This document shows, in pieces, positions 51,518 to 61,113 of a stretch of 64,000 bases of DNA; the stretch's first letter is position 1, and every line of letters begins with the position of its first letter. The notes beneath the pieces were generated by a model. The model was not told the origin of the DNA and did not search any database. It saw only the letters and a list, made by a program, of their open reading frames with translations. Source of the stretch: Blastococcus sp. KM273128 (lineage in GTDB: Bacteria; Actinomycetota; Actinomycetes; Mycobacteriales; Geodermatophilaceae); NCBI RefSeq assembly GCF_021698975.1, contig NZ_SSXA01000001.1, forward strand, positions 62,001 to 126,000. Direction: 5' to 3'. A program made the translations under genes and the position numbers.

Positions 51518-52036
51518 GTGAACGACACCTACATCACCGTCGTCGGCAACGTCGCCGACGACCCGCGCCGCAAGGTCACGGAGAAGGGCGCGGTGACCAA
51601 CTTCCGCATGGCCTCCACCGCCCGCCGCTACGACTCCGGCAGCGGGCAGTACGTCGACTCCGGCACCTTCTGGATCGACGTGGAGTGCTGGAACGGCCTC
51701 AGCAGCAACGTCGCCGGGTCGGTCAGCAAGGGCGACCCGGTGATCGTCCAGGGCACGCTGACCACGCACGAGTGGGAGTCGGACAACGGGCCGCGCCGCA
51801 AGCCGCAGCTCCGGGCCTCCGCCGTCGGCCCGAACCTCACGAAGGGCATGGCGGTGTTCAAGCGGGACCGGTCCGGTCGCGCGCCCGACCCCGCGGCCGG
51901 CCAGGAGCTCGCCGCGGTGCCGGACGCCCGCCCCGGCGCCGAGGTGACCGACCCCGGGTGGGACTACCACGGGGATGGTGCGACGTTGTCCCCCGTGGAC
52001 GGCCCCGATCTGCCGCAGGAGCCCGCGCACGCCTAG
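51518..52036 (+). CDS. ssb: Single-stranded DNA-binding protein paralogue lacking the acidic C-terminal tip
   Basis: 172 residues from GTG 51518. The OB fold is clear: YITVVGNVADDPRRKVTEKGAV, NFRMASTARRYDSGSGQYVD, TFWIDVECWNGLSSNV, and KGDPVIVQGTLTTHEW. The C-terminus ends PDLPQEPAHA rather than the acidic DDxPF tip that recruits replication proteins. This suggests a secondary SSB rather than the replicative one. It is followed 100 bases later by ettA on the same strand. Confidence 0.9.
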   Translation: MNDTYITVVGNVADDPRRKVTEKGAVTNFRMASTARRYDSGSGQYVDSGTFWIDVECWNGLSSNVAGSVSKGDPVIVQGTLTTHEWESDNGPRRKPQLRASAVGPNLTKGMAVFKRDRSGRAPDPAAGQELAAVPDARPGAEVTDPGWDYHGDGATLSPVDGPDLPQEPAHA

Positions 52037-52136
52037 TTGCCCGGGCTGGGAGGATCGGAGGCGAGAACGTACGGGGTGGGGTCGCGACCCGCGGCCCCGC
52101 CCCCGCTCGCGAGACGACGGAAGGCTCGAAAAGCCA

Positions 52137-53807
<1,671 letters not shown>

Positions 53808-53811
53808 AACG

Positions 53812-53874
53812 AAGGACCCCCTCGCCCCCCAGCACTCGCGAGCTCGTGCCGGGGCCCTGCGAGGGGGCCGTTCC
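53812..53874. repeat. Dispersed intergenic hairpin repeat, copy R2
   Basis: The outer stem CCCCCTCGC (53817-53825) pairs with GCGAGGGGG (53859-53867), with an inner GCAC/GTGC pairing. It begins AAGGACCCC like copy R3 and carries the core CACTCGCGAGCTCG. It starts four bases after the ettA stop codon and probably terminates ettA. Confidence 0.75.
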
Positions 53875-53907
53875 AGGCGCTCGCCAGGGGCCGGTTCCAG
53901 TACCTCA

Positions 53908-53949
53908 CCGACGGCCGGTTCGGAGCGTCTGCTCCGGGCCGGCCGTCGG
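53908..53949. terminator. Nested hairpin between convergent ettA and phosphatase genes
   Basis: CCGACGGCCGG (53908-53918) pairs perfectly with CCGGCCGTCGG (53939-53949). An inner GGAGC/GCTCC stem closes a four-base loop. It ends ten bases before the phosphatase stop codon. Confidence 0.8.
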
Positions 53950-53959
53950 CGTCCGGCGC

Positions 53960-54391
53960 TCAGCTCCCGGCGAAGCGGGTGACGAAGCGGGCCTGGCCGC
54001 GGGTCTCGATCGCGTGCGGCCGGTAGTGGCTGCGCACGTAGGCCACGGCCCGCGCGGGCGGCAGGCCGTCGAGGACCGCCAGGCAGGCCAGCGCCGTCCC
54101 GGTGCGCCCCAACCCGCCGGCGCACGCCACCTCCACCCGCTCGGCCCCCGCCCGCTCCAGCACCTCGCGCAGGGCGTCGCGCAGATCGGTGGGGCTGGAG
54201 GGCAGCCGGAAGTCCGGCCAGCGCACCCACCGCGTCTCCCACGGCACCGGGCAGGGCGCCCGGCCGAGCAGGTACACGCCGAACTGGGGGTCCGGGCCGT
54301 CGGGCACCGGCCGGCGCAGCCCACGCCCGCGCACCCGGCGCCCCGACGGCAGCTCCAGCACACCCGGTTCGGTCACGGCCCAGGGCTCCAC
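53960..54391 (-). CDS. Cysteine-based protein phosphatase (dual-specificity/PTP-like)
   Basis: 143 residues from GTG 54391-54389. The phosphatase loop CX5R is present as CAGGLGRTGTA, with the upstream VLERAGAERVEVA. WVRWPDFRLPSSPTDLRDALREVLE provides the Asp loop region. The protein is small and has no other domain. It may act on phospho-Tyr/Ser/Thr or on a small molecule. The first motif residue is preceded by Ala rather than the more common His. Confidence 0.82.
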   Translation of the reverse strand: MEPWAVTEPGVLELPSGRRVRGRGLRRPVPDGPDPQFGVYLLGRAPCPVPWETRWVRWPDFRLPSSPTDLRDALREVLERAGAERVEVACAGGLGRTGTALACLAVLDGLPPARAVAYVRSHYRPHAIETRGQARFVTRFAGS

Positions 54392-54472
54392 ACCGGCACC
54401 GTAGGCCGTCCGCCCGCCCTCGGGAACGGGTACCGCACCGGTGCGCTCCGGGCATGCGGCAGGGTGGGCGCC

Positions 54473-54901
54473 GTGAGGCACACCGTGCACGTCCCCATGC
54501 GCTGGTCGGACATGGACGCCTACCAGCACATCAACAACGTCGCCTTCCTCGGCTACTTCGAGATGGCCCGCGTCAACCTGTTCTTCGAGCAGCCCACCCA
54601 CGACGAGCGGACCGGCCTGCGGCGCGGGCTCGTCGTCGCCTCCCACGAGATCGCCTACAAGCGGTCGGTCGTCTACGACCGGGACCCCCTGGAGGTGCAG
54701 GTGTGGGCCTCCGGCGTCCGGGCGGCCGCCTTCACCTGCCACTACGAGCTGTTCGACCACGGGCAGCTCGCCGTCACCGGCAGCACCCTGCTCGTGCCGT
54801 TCGACTTCGCCCTGAACCGGCCGCGCCGGCTCACCGCGGACGAGAAGGAGTTCCTCGCCCGCTGGGCCGACGAGCCGGCCGAGGGTCCCGGCGGGCGGTA
54901 G
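54473..54901 (+). CDS. Hotdog-fold acyl-CoA thioesterase (4HBT family)
   Basis: 142 residues from GTG 54473. The 4HBT signature MRWSDMDAYQHINNVAFLGYFEMAR has the catalytic Asp and the downstream helix. The remainder (ASHEIAYKRSVVYDRDPLEVQVW) matches the hotdog strand pattern. The family hydrolyses acyl-CoAs; chain preference is not predictable. It is divergent from the phosphatase gene. The stop codon's last base begins a strong hairpin. Confidence 0.9.
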   Translation: MRHTVHVPMRWSDMDAYQHINNVAFLGYFEMARVNLFFEQPTHDERTGLRRGLVVASHEIAYKRSVVYDRDPLEVQVWASGVRAAAFTCHYELFDHGQLAVTGSTLLVPFDFALNRPRRLTADEKEFLARWADEPAEGPGGR

Positions 54902-54935
54902 CGCTCTGCCCACCGGGACGGGGCAGAGCGCGAGC
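54899..54935. terminator. GCGCTCTGCCC/GGGCAGAGCGC hairpin, member of a dispersed pair
   Basis: Arms 54901-54911 and 54921-54931 form an 11-bp perfect stem with a nine-base loop, starting at the last base of the thioesterase stop codon. Stem and flank match the hairpin at 35675-35710. Confidence 0.85.
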
Positions 54936-54957
54936 GTAGCCGGACCGGGTGATTGGG

Positions 54958-55494
54958 TCAGCCGGCGACGTGGCGCGGGACCGGCCGGTCGGCTCCGGTC
55001 GGCGCGCCCCGCCGAGCCGCCTCCTCCTCGGTCACCGGCCGGACGACGGCGCCCTCGGCGATCACCGCGCCGCCGAAGACCGCGGCGTTGATGCCGCCGC
55101 GGTGCACCATCGCCTTGACCAGCTTCAGCCCGGTCAGCCGCTCCAGGTGCGTGCAGGGTGGGCAGCGCTTCATCCCGAACAGCAGCGCGTCGCCCACCGC
55201 GAACCAGCGGCCCACCAGCGAGGGCAGGTCGACGCCGGTGGTGACCAGGTTGCGCCGGGTGTCCGCGGTCGAGAAGCTGCCACCCGCCTCGGCGGCGACC
55301 GCGGCGACGTCGTCCCGGTCGATCAGGGTCAGCTGCTTCTCCAGGTCCGGGTACCGCGCCCACGTCCCGCCGCCGAGCGCGTAGCGGTCGCCCTCGAGCC
55401 CCACCCCCGGGAGCAGGCGTGCCGACGGCAACCGGCGCAGCGGGGCCGCCGCCTCGTGCGTCGACCAGATCTCCAGCAGCGAACCAGCATCCAT
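54958..55494 (-). CDS. MOSC-domain protein
   Basis: 178 residues. MOSC features: LLPGVGLEGDRYALGGGTW, TADTRRNLVTTGVDL, and the conserved cysteine in MKRCPPCTHLERL. MOSC domains handle sulfur or molybdenum cofactor transfer, as in MoCo sulfurase C-termini, YiiM and YuaD. It is 15 bases downstream of bioN and appears to be the last gene of the bioY-bioM-bioN operon, a link I do not know from characterised systems. Confidence 0.88.
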   Translation of the reverse strand: MDAGSLLEIWSTHEAAAPLRRLPSARLLPGVGLEGDRYALGGGTWARYPDLEKQLTLIDRDDVAAVAAEAGGSFSTADTRRNLVTTGVDLPSLVGRWFAVGDALLFGMKRCPPCTHLERLTGLKLVKAMVHRGGINAAVFGGAVIAEGAVVRPVTEEEAARRGAPTGADRPVPRHVAG

Positions 55495-55509
55495 CGCGGA
55501 CCTCCGGGC

Positions 55510-56163
55510 TCAGGCGCCGGCGGGGGAGCGGTGCCCCCGGGCGGGCGGGACGTCGTCGGCACCGCGGGCGTCGAGCGCCTCGCTGACCGTGTGCGCCATC
55601 TGCAGCAGCTGCACGAGCAGCGGGGTCACCGTCGTCCGGATGCCGCGGATCCCGCGGGCCGAACCCCCGCGCGCGGCCTGCGCCTCCCGGATGCGCTCGG
55701 CCCGCTCGGCCAGCACCGGGATGAACCGCAGCGCCATCGAGACCACCAGCCCGATCCGCGCCGGCCGGACGCCCAGCACGCGCAGCGGCGCGCACAGCCG
55801 CTCGATGACGGCGACCATCTCCGTCACCCGCGTCGTCGCCGTGACGACGGCGGCGGCCAGCACGAGCGCGAGCAGGCGCAGCACCGTCAGCGCCGCCGTC
55901 GGCACGTCGGTGAACAGCGCGTGGAACACGAAGAGGCCCGCCAGCCACCACCGGACCGTCCGCGCCTGCCGGGCCAGCGTCGCCACGGGCACCCGCGCGG
56001 CGAGCAGGCCCACGGTCAGCACCCCGACCAGCGCACCGCCGGCCACGGGGACGGTGGGCACGGCGAAGAGCAGCACCGCCAGCGCCGCGAGGGCCAGCAG
56101 CTTGCCGCCGGCCGGGACGCGGTGCACCGGGCTGCGCCGCGGCACGTAGAGCGCGAGGGTCAT
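55510..56163 (-). CDS. bioN: Biotin ECF transporter T component
   Basis: 217 residues with about five membrane helices. The two Ala-Arg-Gly coupling motifs of T components are visible in REAQAARGGSARG and SEALDARGADD, which dock on the ATPase. Its ATG overlaps the bioM stop by four bases. With BioM and BioY it forms the energised biotin importer. Confidence 0.9.
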   Translation of the reverse strand: MTLALYVPRRSPVHRVPAGGKLLALAALAVLLFAVPTVPVAGGALVGVLTVGLLAARVPVATLARQARTVRWWLAGLFVFHALFTDVPTAALTVLRLLALVLAAAVVTATTRVTEMVAVIERLCAPLRVLGVRPARIGLVVSMALRFIPVLAERAERIREAQAARGGSARGIRGIRTTVTPLLVQLLQMAHTVSEALDARGADDVPPARGHRSPAGA

Positions 56164-56894
56164 CGCCGCTCCATCAGCGCGCGGTAGGCGGCGATCGCCG
56201 GTCGGGGGGCGGCGTCCTCGACGACCCGGCCGCCGTCGACGACGAGCACGCGGTCGAAACCGTCGAGCAGGTCGAGCTGGTGGGTGACCACGACGACCTG
56301 CTGCTCGAGCCCGTCGATGACCCGGGCGACCCGCCGTGCGTTGACCAGGTCGAGCAGCGTCGTCGGCTCGTCGAACACGACGCGGGCGGGCCGCATGACC
56401 AGGACCCCGGCGATCGCCAGCAGCTGCTTCTGGCCGCCGGAGAGCAGGTGCGCGGGGTGGTCGGCGTGCCCGGCGAGCCCGTAGCGCGCCAGCACCTCGG
56501 CCACCCGCTCGGCCCGCTCGGCCGCCGGCACCCCCTGGTTCTCCAGCCCGTAGGCGGCGTCCTCGGCGACGGTCGGGTGCACGATCTGCGCATCGGGGTC
56601 CTGGAACACGAAGCCCACGCGGCGGCGCACCTCGCGCACGGCGGTCCGGGTGTCCAGGCCGTCGACCAGCACCTGCCCGGCCGTGGGGACCACGAGCCCG
56701 TTCAGCAGCCGGGCGAGCGTGCTCTTCCCCGAGCCGTTCGCCCCCACGACGCCGATGCGTGCCTCGGTCAGGTGCAGGTCGACGTCGGCCAGCACGGGCC
56801 GGTCACCGTAGCGGTGCGAGACCCCGCGCAGCTCGAAGCCGCGGGTGGGATCGGCGACGGCCTCGGGCCGGGGCTCCGGCCGGCGGAACCTCAC
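56160..56894 (-). CDS. bioM: Biotin ECF transporter ATPase (A component)
   Basis: 244 residues. Walker A is GVVGANGSGKSTL, the Q-loop is in FVFQDPDAQIVHPTV, the signature is LLSGGQKQLLAIAGVL, Walker B is RVVFDEPTTLLD, and the H-loop is VVVTHQLDLL. The ATG overlaps the bioY stop by four bases (ATGA). Confidence 0.92.
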   Translation of the reverse strand: MRFRRPEPRPEAVADPTRGFELRGVSHRYGDRPVLADVDLHLTEARIGVVGANGSGKSTLARLLNGLVVPTAGQVLVDGLDTRTAVREVRRRVGFVFQDPDAQIVHPTVAEDAAYGLENQGVPAAERAERVAEVLARYGLAGHADHPAHLLSGGQKQLLAIAGVLVMRPARVVFDEPTTLLDLVNARRVARVIDGLEQQVVVVTHQLDLLDGFDRVLVVDGGRVVEDAAPRPAIAAYRALMERR

Positions 56895-57454
56895 CGGGCG
56901 GCGACCTCCCGCTGCGGTCGCTCGATGACCGGGTAGCTGCGGCGCACCTGGGCGGCGATCGCCGCGGCGATGAAGGCCTTGGCGGCGTCGCCCGGCAGGA
57001 ACGGCAGGGCGCCGGAGACGATCGCCTCGCCCAGCGACAGGCCGGCGACGGCGGCGAGCACGGGGACACCGATCAGGTAGACGACGACCATCCCGCCGAT
57101 GATGTTGAAGAGCGTCCCCCAGGCGACGTTGTACCGGGCCCAGAACCGCTCGGTCAGCCAGCCGGTGACGAACGCGGCCAGCGGCCAGCTGAACAGGTAG
57201 CCGGCGGTCGGGCCGGCGAACACGGCGAGGCCGCCCGTGCCGCTGGCCAGCAGCGGCAGGCCGATGGCGACCAGGACCAGGAACAGCAGCACGGCCAGGA
57301 AGCCGCGCCGGGCGCCCAGGACGCTGCCGGCCAGCATCACGCCGAGGGTCTGGGCGGTGATCGGCACCGGGCCGATGTTCACCGCCGGCAAGGTGCCGAG
57401 GACGGCGATGACCGCCGCGAAGAGGGCGACGTAGGCGAGGTCCCGGGTCTTCAT
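56891..57454 (-). CDS. bioY: Biotin transporter substrate-binding (S) component
   Basis: 187 residues with six membrane helices. BioY signatures: NIGPVPITAQTLGVMLAG, LVAIGLPLLASGTGGLAVFAGPTAGYLFSWP, and FLPGDAAKAFIAA. It binds biotin in the membrane and is energised by BioMN. It is the first gene of bioY-bioM-bioN-MOSC. A terminator hairpin just upstream separates it from the glucosidase gene. Confidence 0.95.
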   Translation of the reverse strand: MKTRDLAYVALFAAVIAVLGTLPAVNIGPVPITAQTLGVMLAGSVLGARRGFLAVLLFLVLVAIGLPLLASGTGGLAVFAGPTAGYLFSWPLAAFVTGWLTERFWARYNVAWGTLFNIIGGMVVVYLIGVPVLAAVAGLSLGEAIVSGALPFLPGDAAKAFIAAAIAAQVRRSYPVIERPQREVAAR

Positions 57455-57513
57455 GTCAGCTCCTGCGGTGCACCGGTGGTCAGGCGCCGCCGGCCCGGCG
57501 TCACCTGCGGCAA

Positions 57514-57545
57514 GGTACCCGAGCGCCGAGGGGCGCCCGGGTACC
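57514..57545 (-). terminator. Hairpin between the GH13 gene and bioY
   Basis: GGTACCCG/CGGGTACC (57514-57521 with 57538-57545), then GCGCC/GGCGC with a four-base loop and one mismatch. It starts 12 bases after the glucosidase stop and is the best terminator candidate for that gene. Confidence 0.8.
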
Positions 57546-57556
57546 GGCCGAGGAGA

Positions 57557-59143
57557 TCAGGCCTGCAGCCACACCGCCGCGTCGTCGGGCAGCTTCCCGT
57601 CGTCGACCGGTGCGCTGCTCAGCAGGACGCGGCCCTCGGGCAGCGGCACCGGCGCCCCCGACAGGTTGACGAAGCAGGTCAGCCCGCCGGAACGGCGGAA
57701 GGCGACGCAACGGTCGGGTGACTGCAACCACTGCAGGTCCTCGCCCCGGAACAGCGGGGACGACGCCCGCAGCGCCAGCGCAGCTCGGTACAGCGACAGC
57801 ATCGAACCGTCGTCGGCCGCCTGCGCCTCGGCGGTGAGCAGTTCCCACCCCTCCGGCATGGGCAGCCAGCTCTCCGCGCCCGACGAGAAGCCGTACGAGG
57901 GCTCGCTGCCCGACCACGGCACCGGGACGCGGCAGGCGTCGCGCCCGCGCTCGGTGCCGCCCGAGCGGAACCAGATCGGGTCCTGCAGCACCGCGTCGGG
58001 CAGGTCGACGTCGGGCATGCCGAGCTCGTCGCCGTTGTACACGTACGCCGCACCGGGCAGCGCCAGCTGCAGCAGCGCGGCCGCGCGGGCGCGCCGGGTT
58101 CCGAGCTCGCCGTCGCCGTAGCGCGTGACGTGGCGGGGCCGGTCGTGGTTGGACAGCACCCAGCAGGCCGGCGCCGGGGTCCCGTCCACCGCGGCGAGGG
58201 AGTGGGTCACCGCGTCGCGCAGACCTTCGGCCGTCCAGTCGGCGGTGAGCAGCTTGAAGTTGAAGGCGAGCTGGAGCTCGTCCTCCCGGAGGTACTGGGC
58301 GAGCCGGTCGTCGTCGGAGACCCAGACCTCCCCGACCGCCATCGTGCCGGGGTACTGGTCCAGCACCGCCCGGATCCGGCGGTGCACCACGTGCACGCCG
58401 TCCTGGTCGAACCGGTGGTCACCGGGGCCGTGGTCGTCCAGCAGGCCGGTGTCGTCCATCGGCACCATGTCCGGCAGCCCGTCGGGCTTGGCCATGCCGT
58501 GCGCGACGTCGATGCGGAAGCCGTCCACCCCGCGGTCGAGCCAGAACCGCATCGTCTCCTCGAGGTCGGCGACGACCTCGGGGTTGCCGAAGTTCAGGTC
58601 CGGCTGCTCGGGGGCGAAGATGTGCAGGTACCACTGCCCGTCGGGCACCCGGGTCCACGCCGGGCCGCCGAACACCGACGGCCAGTTGTTCGGCGGCTCG
58701 CTGCCGTCGGGGCCGCGCCCGTCGCGGAACAGGTAGCGCGCCCGCTCCGGCGAGCCCGGCCCGGCGGCCAGCGCCGCCTGGAACCACTCGTGGTCGTGCG
58801 AGCTGTGGTTGGGGACCAGGTCCACGGTCACGCGGATGCCGAGCGCGTGCGCCTCGGCCAGCATCGCGTCGAACTGCGCGAGGTCGCCGAACACCGGCTC
58901 GACGTCCCGCGGGTCGGCGACGTCGTAGCCGTGGTCGGCCATGGGCGAGGGGTAGAACGGCGTGATCCACAGGGCGTCGACGCCGAGGTCGCGCAGGTAC
59001 GGCAGCCGCGACCGGATGCCGGCCAGGTCGCCGACGCCGTCGCCGTTCCCGTCGGCGAAGCTCCGGATGTAGACCTGGTAGAAGACCGCGTCGCGCCACC
59101 AGTCGGCGCCGGACGTGCGGAAGGGGGGCGGCTGGAGGCTCAC
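57557..59143 (-). CDS. GH13 family alpha-glucosidase/alpha-amylase
   Basis: 528 residues. GH13 conserved regions: DLVPNHSS (region I), GFRIDVAHG with nucleophile D212 (region II), VGEVWVSDDDR with acid/base E272 (region III), and WVLSNHDRPR with the transition-state Asp (region IV). YQVYIRSFADGNGDGVGDLAG is the N-terminal hallmark of the oligosaccharide-cleaving alpha-glucosidase/oligo-1,6-glucosidase subfamily. No signal peptide is present, so it acts on imported sugars. No sugar ABC importer is adjacent. Confidence 0.92.
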   Translation of the reverse strand: MSLQPPPFRTSGADWWRDAVFYQVYIRSFADGNGDGVGDLAGIRSRLPYLRDLGVDALWITPFYPSPMADHGYDVADPRDVEPVFGDLAQFDAMLAEAHALGIRVTVDLVPNHSSHDHEWFQAALAAGPGSPERARYLFRDGRGPDGSEPPNNWPSVFGGPAWTRVPDGQWYLHIFAPEQPDLNFGNPEVVADLEETMRFWLDRGVDGFRIDVAHGMAKPDGLPDMVPMDDTGLLDDHGPGDHRFDQDGVHVVHRRIRAVLDQYPGTMAVGEVWVSDDDRLAQYLREDELQLAFNFKLLTADWTAEGLRDAVTHSLAAVDGTPAPACWVLSNHDRPRHVTRYGDGELGTRRARAAALLQLALPGAAYVYNGDELGMPDVDLPDAVLQDPIWFRSGGTERGRDACRVPVPWSGSEPSYGFSSGAESWLPMPEGWELLTAEAQAADDGSMLSLYRAALALRASSPLFRGEDLQWLQSPDRCVAFRRSGGLTCFVNLSGAPVPLPEGRVLLSSAPVDDGKLPDDAAVWLQA

Positions 59144-59266
59144 CGGGCTCCTCTGGATCGGTACGTGCGGGAGTGGGCGCGCCCGGACCCGGGACGGGGC
59201 GGCGCGGGGTGGGCCGGTTCGTGCGTCGTCGCTCCGAGGGCCGGCTCCGAGCGTACGGCGACGTCC

Positions 59267-59665
59267 TCAGCGGTTCTGCATGCTCCGCGCCGCCATCTCC
59301 AGGTAGCCCCAGAGGGTGGCGTCCTGCTCCGGCGGCAGCCCGAGGGAGTCGACGGCGTCGCGCATGTGCGTGAGCCAGGCGTCGCGCTCGACGGGGCCGA
59401 TGGCGAAGGGCGCGTGCCGCATGCGCAGCCGCGGGTGCCCGCGCTGCTCGGAGTATGTGGTGGGCCCGCCCCAGTACTGCTCGAGGAAGCCGCGTAGCCG
59501 CGTCTCGGCGCCCTCCCAGTCGTCCTGGGGGTACATCGGCTGGAGCACGGGGTCGGTGCGGACGGCGGCGTAGAAGCGCTGCACCAGCCGGCGGAAGGTC
59601 TCCTCGCCGCCGACCTCGTCGTAGAAGGTCCGCGCCGACGGCAGGGACCGCCTCGACTCGCTCAT
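59267..59665 (-). CDS. glbO: Group II truncated haemoglobin (trHbO)
   Basis: 132 residues. The proximal haem ligand is H84 in [12 protein letters not shown], with Tyr32 at the B10 position and Trp97 at the G8 position (RDAWLTHM), the group II pattern. The C-terminal [14 protein letters not shown] is typical. TrHbO proteins bind O2 and handle NO or peroxide. The ATG overlaps the MFS stop by four bases (ATGA), so the two are coupled. Confidence 0.93.
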   Translation of the reverse strand: MSESRRSLPSARTFYDEVGGEETFRRLVQRFYAAVRTDPVLQPMYPQDDWEGAETRLRGFLEQYWGGPTTYSEQRGHPRLRMRHAPFAIGPVERDAWLTHMRDAVDSLGLPPEQDATLWGYLEMAARSMQNR

Positions 59666-60972
59666 GCCCCGGGTGCCTCCTCGGCCTCGACCACGGCGTC
59701 CGCCCGGTTCCGCGTCCGCCGATAGGCACTCAGCGCCGGGGCGACCGCGATCATTCCGACGGCGCCCGACAGGGCGACCACCACGGCGGGCGACAGGCCC
59801 TCCGCCGCCAGCCCGGCGGCGAGCGCGCCCAGCCCCTGCACGCCGGCCAGCCCGCTGGCCGCGACGCCGAAGGCCCGCCCGCGGTAGGCGCTGGGGACGG
59901 CCTGCACGAAGGCCACGTTGAGCGGGATCGTCCAGGCCGCGCCGAGCCCGGAGAGGAACAGCATGCCGACCAGCACCCAGAACGGCACCGCGCCCGGCCC
60001 GGCGACCGCCGCGACGAGGCCGCCGACGAGCACCGGCGCGAGTGAGACCAGCACCAGCGGGACGACGAGCCGCTCCCGCCGCGCCGGGGCGACGAGGCGG
60101 GCGATCACCAGCCCGCCGATCGTGACGCCCAGCGGGTTGGCCGCCAGCAGCACGCCGACCGCCGTCGCCCCCTGACCCAGCGAGTCGACCAGCGGCGCGG
60201 CGATGCCCTCGGAGGCGTAGACGAACCCGGTCGTCACCCACAGGACGGCGACGATCGCCAGGAGCCGGGGGCTGCGCCGGATGAAGCGCAGCCCCGCGGC
60301 GGTGTCCCGCCAGAGCGAGCCGGGTTCCCCGCCGCCCTCGGTGACCGGCGCCGGACGCGGCCGCAGCCGGGCCCACAGCCAGACGGCGGAGACGACGAAG
60401 GTGGCCGAGTCGACGAGCAGGGCCGCGGACGGGTTGAGGACGGCGACGAGCGCGCCACCGGCCAGGAACCCGGCCACCTGCGCCAGCTGCAGGGTGATGC
60501 CGGTGAGCGAGGTGGCCACGGCGTAGCGGTCGCCGTCGAGCACGTCGGCCATCAACGCCGACCGGGCGGACTCGAACGGTGGGGCGCACAGGCCGACCAC
60601 GAACAGCAGGCCCAGCAGGACCGGCAGCGGCATGCCGGGGATCGCCATGAGCGCCACGAGCACGGCCCGCGCCGCGTCGGTGGCGATCAGCACCCGGTGG
60701 CGGGGCAGCCGGTCGGCGAACGCCGACAGCAGCGGCCCGCCCAGCAGCCACGGCAGGTGGCTGATGGCGAAGGTGAGCGCCGCGAGCAGCGGCGAGGAGG
60801 TGCGGTCGTAGACCAGGACGGTCAGCGCCACGCGGGCCAGCTCGTCGCCGGCCGCGGACAGCAGGTAGGTGCCGAACAGCGGACGGAACTCGCCGACGGC
60901 GAAGACCTCGCGGAAGGTCGCCTGCCGGACGGCGGCGCCGTCGGCCGGGCCGTCCGGGGCGGCGGCGGTCAC
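59662..60972 (-). CDS. MFS transporter
   Basis: 436 residues with twelve predicted membrane helices. The MFS loop 2-3 motif appears as [17 protein letters not shown], and the N-terminal half contains [16 protein letters not shown], as in the enterobactin-exporter-like (DHA3) branch. The start is GTG at 60972. The substrate is unknown; candidates are siderophores or drugs. Its stop is coupled to the trHbO start. Confidence 0.9.
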   Translation of the reverse strand: MTAAAPDGPADGAAVRQATFREVFAVGEFRPLFGTYLLSAAGDELARVALTVLVYDRTSSPLLAALTFAISHLPWLLGGPLLSAFADRLPRHRVLIATDAARAVLVALMAIPGMPLPVLLGLLFVVGLCAPPFESARSALMADVLDGDRYAVATSLTGITLQLAQVAGFLAGGALVAVLNPSAALLVDSATFVVSAVWLWARLRPRPAPVTEGGGEPGSLWRDTAAGLRFIRRSPRLLAIVAVLWVTTGFVYASEGIAAPLVDSLGQGATAVGVLLAANPLGVTIGGLVIARLVAPARRERLVVPLVLVSLAPVLVGGLVAAVAGPGAVPFWVLVGMLFLSGLGAAWTIPLNVAFVQAVPSAYRGRAFGVAASGLAGVQGLGALAAGLAAEGLSPAVVVALSGAVGMIAVAPALSAYRRTRNRADAVVEAEEAPGA

Positions 60973-61113
60973 CGGGGCCCCGGACCGGCGCGGTCGACGC
61001 CCGCCTCGGCCGCGGCGGCGCGCGCTGGTCCGGTCATTACCGGAATCATCCCAGCCGCGACCCGCGGAGTGCGCACCGCGGACTGGGCGTGTCCATCCCG
61101 TTACCGCGGGCGG

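Noticed and set aside
57455..57556. Possible riboswitch upstream of bioY
   Set aside because: The only structure is a simple two-part hairpin best read as the terminator of the GH13 gene.
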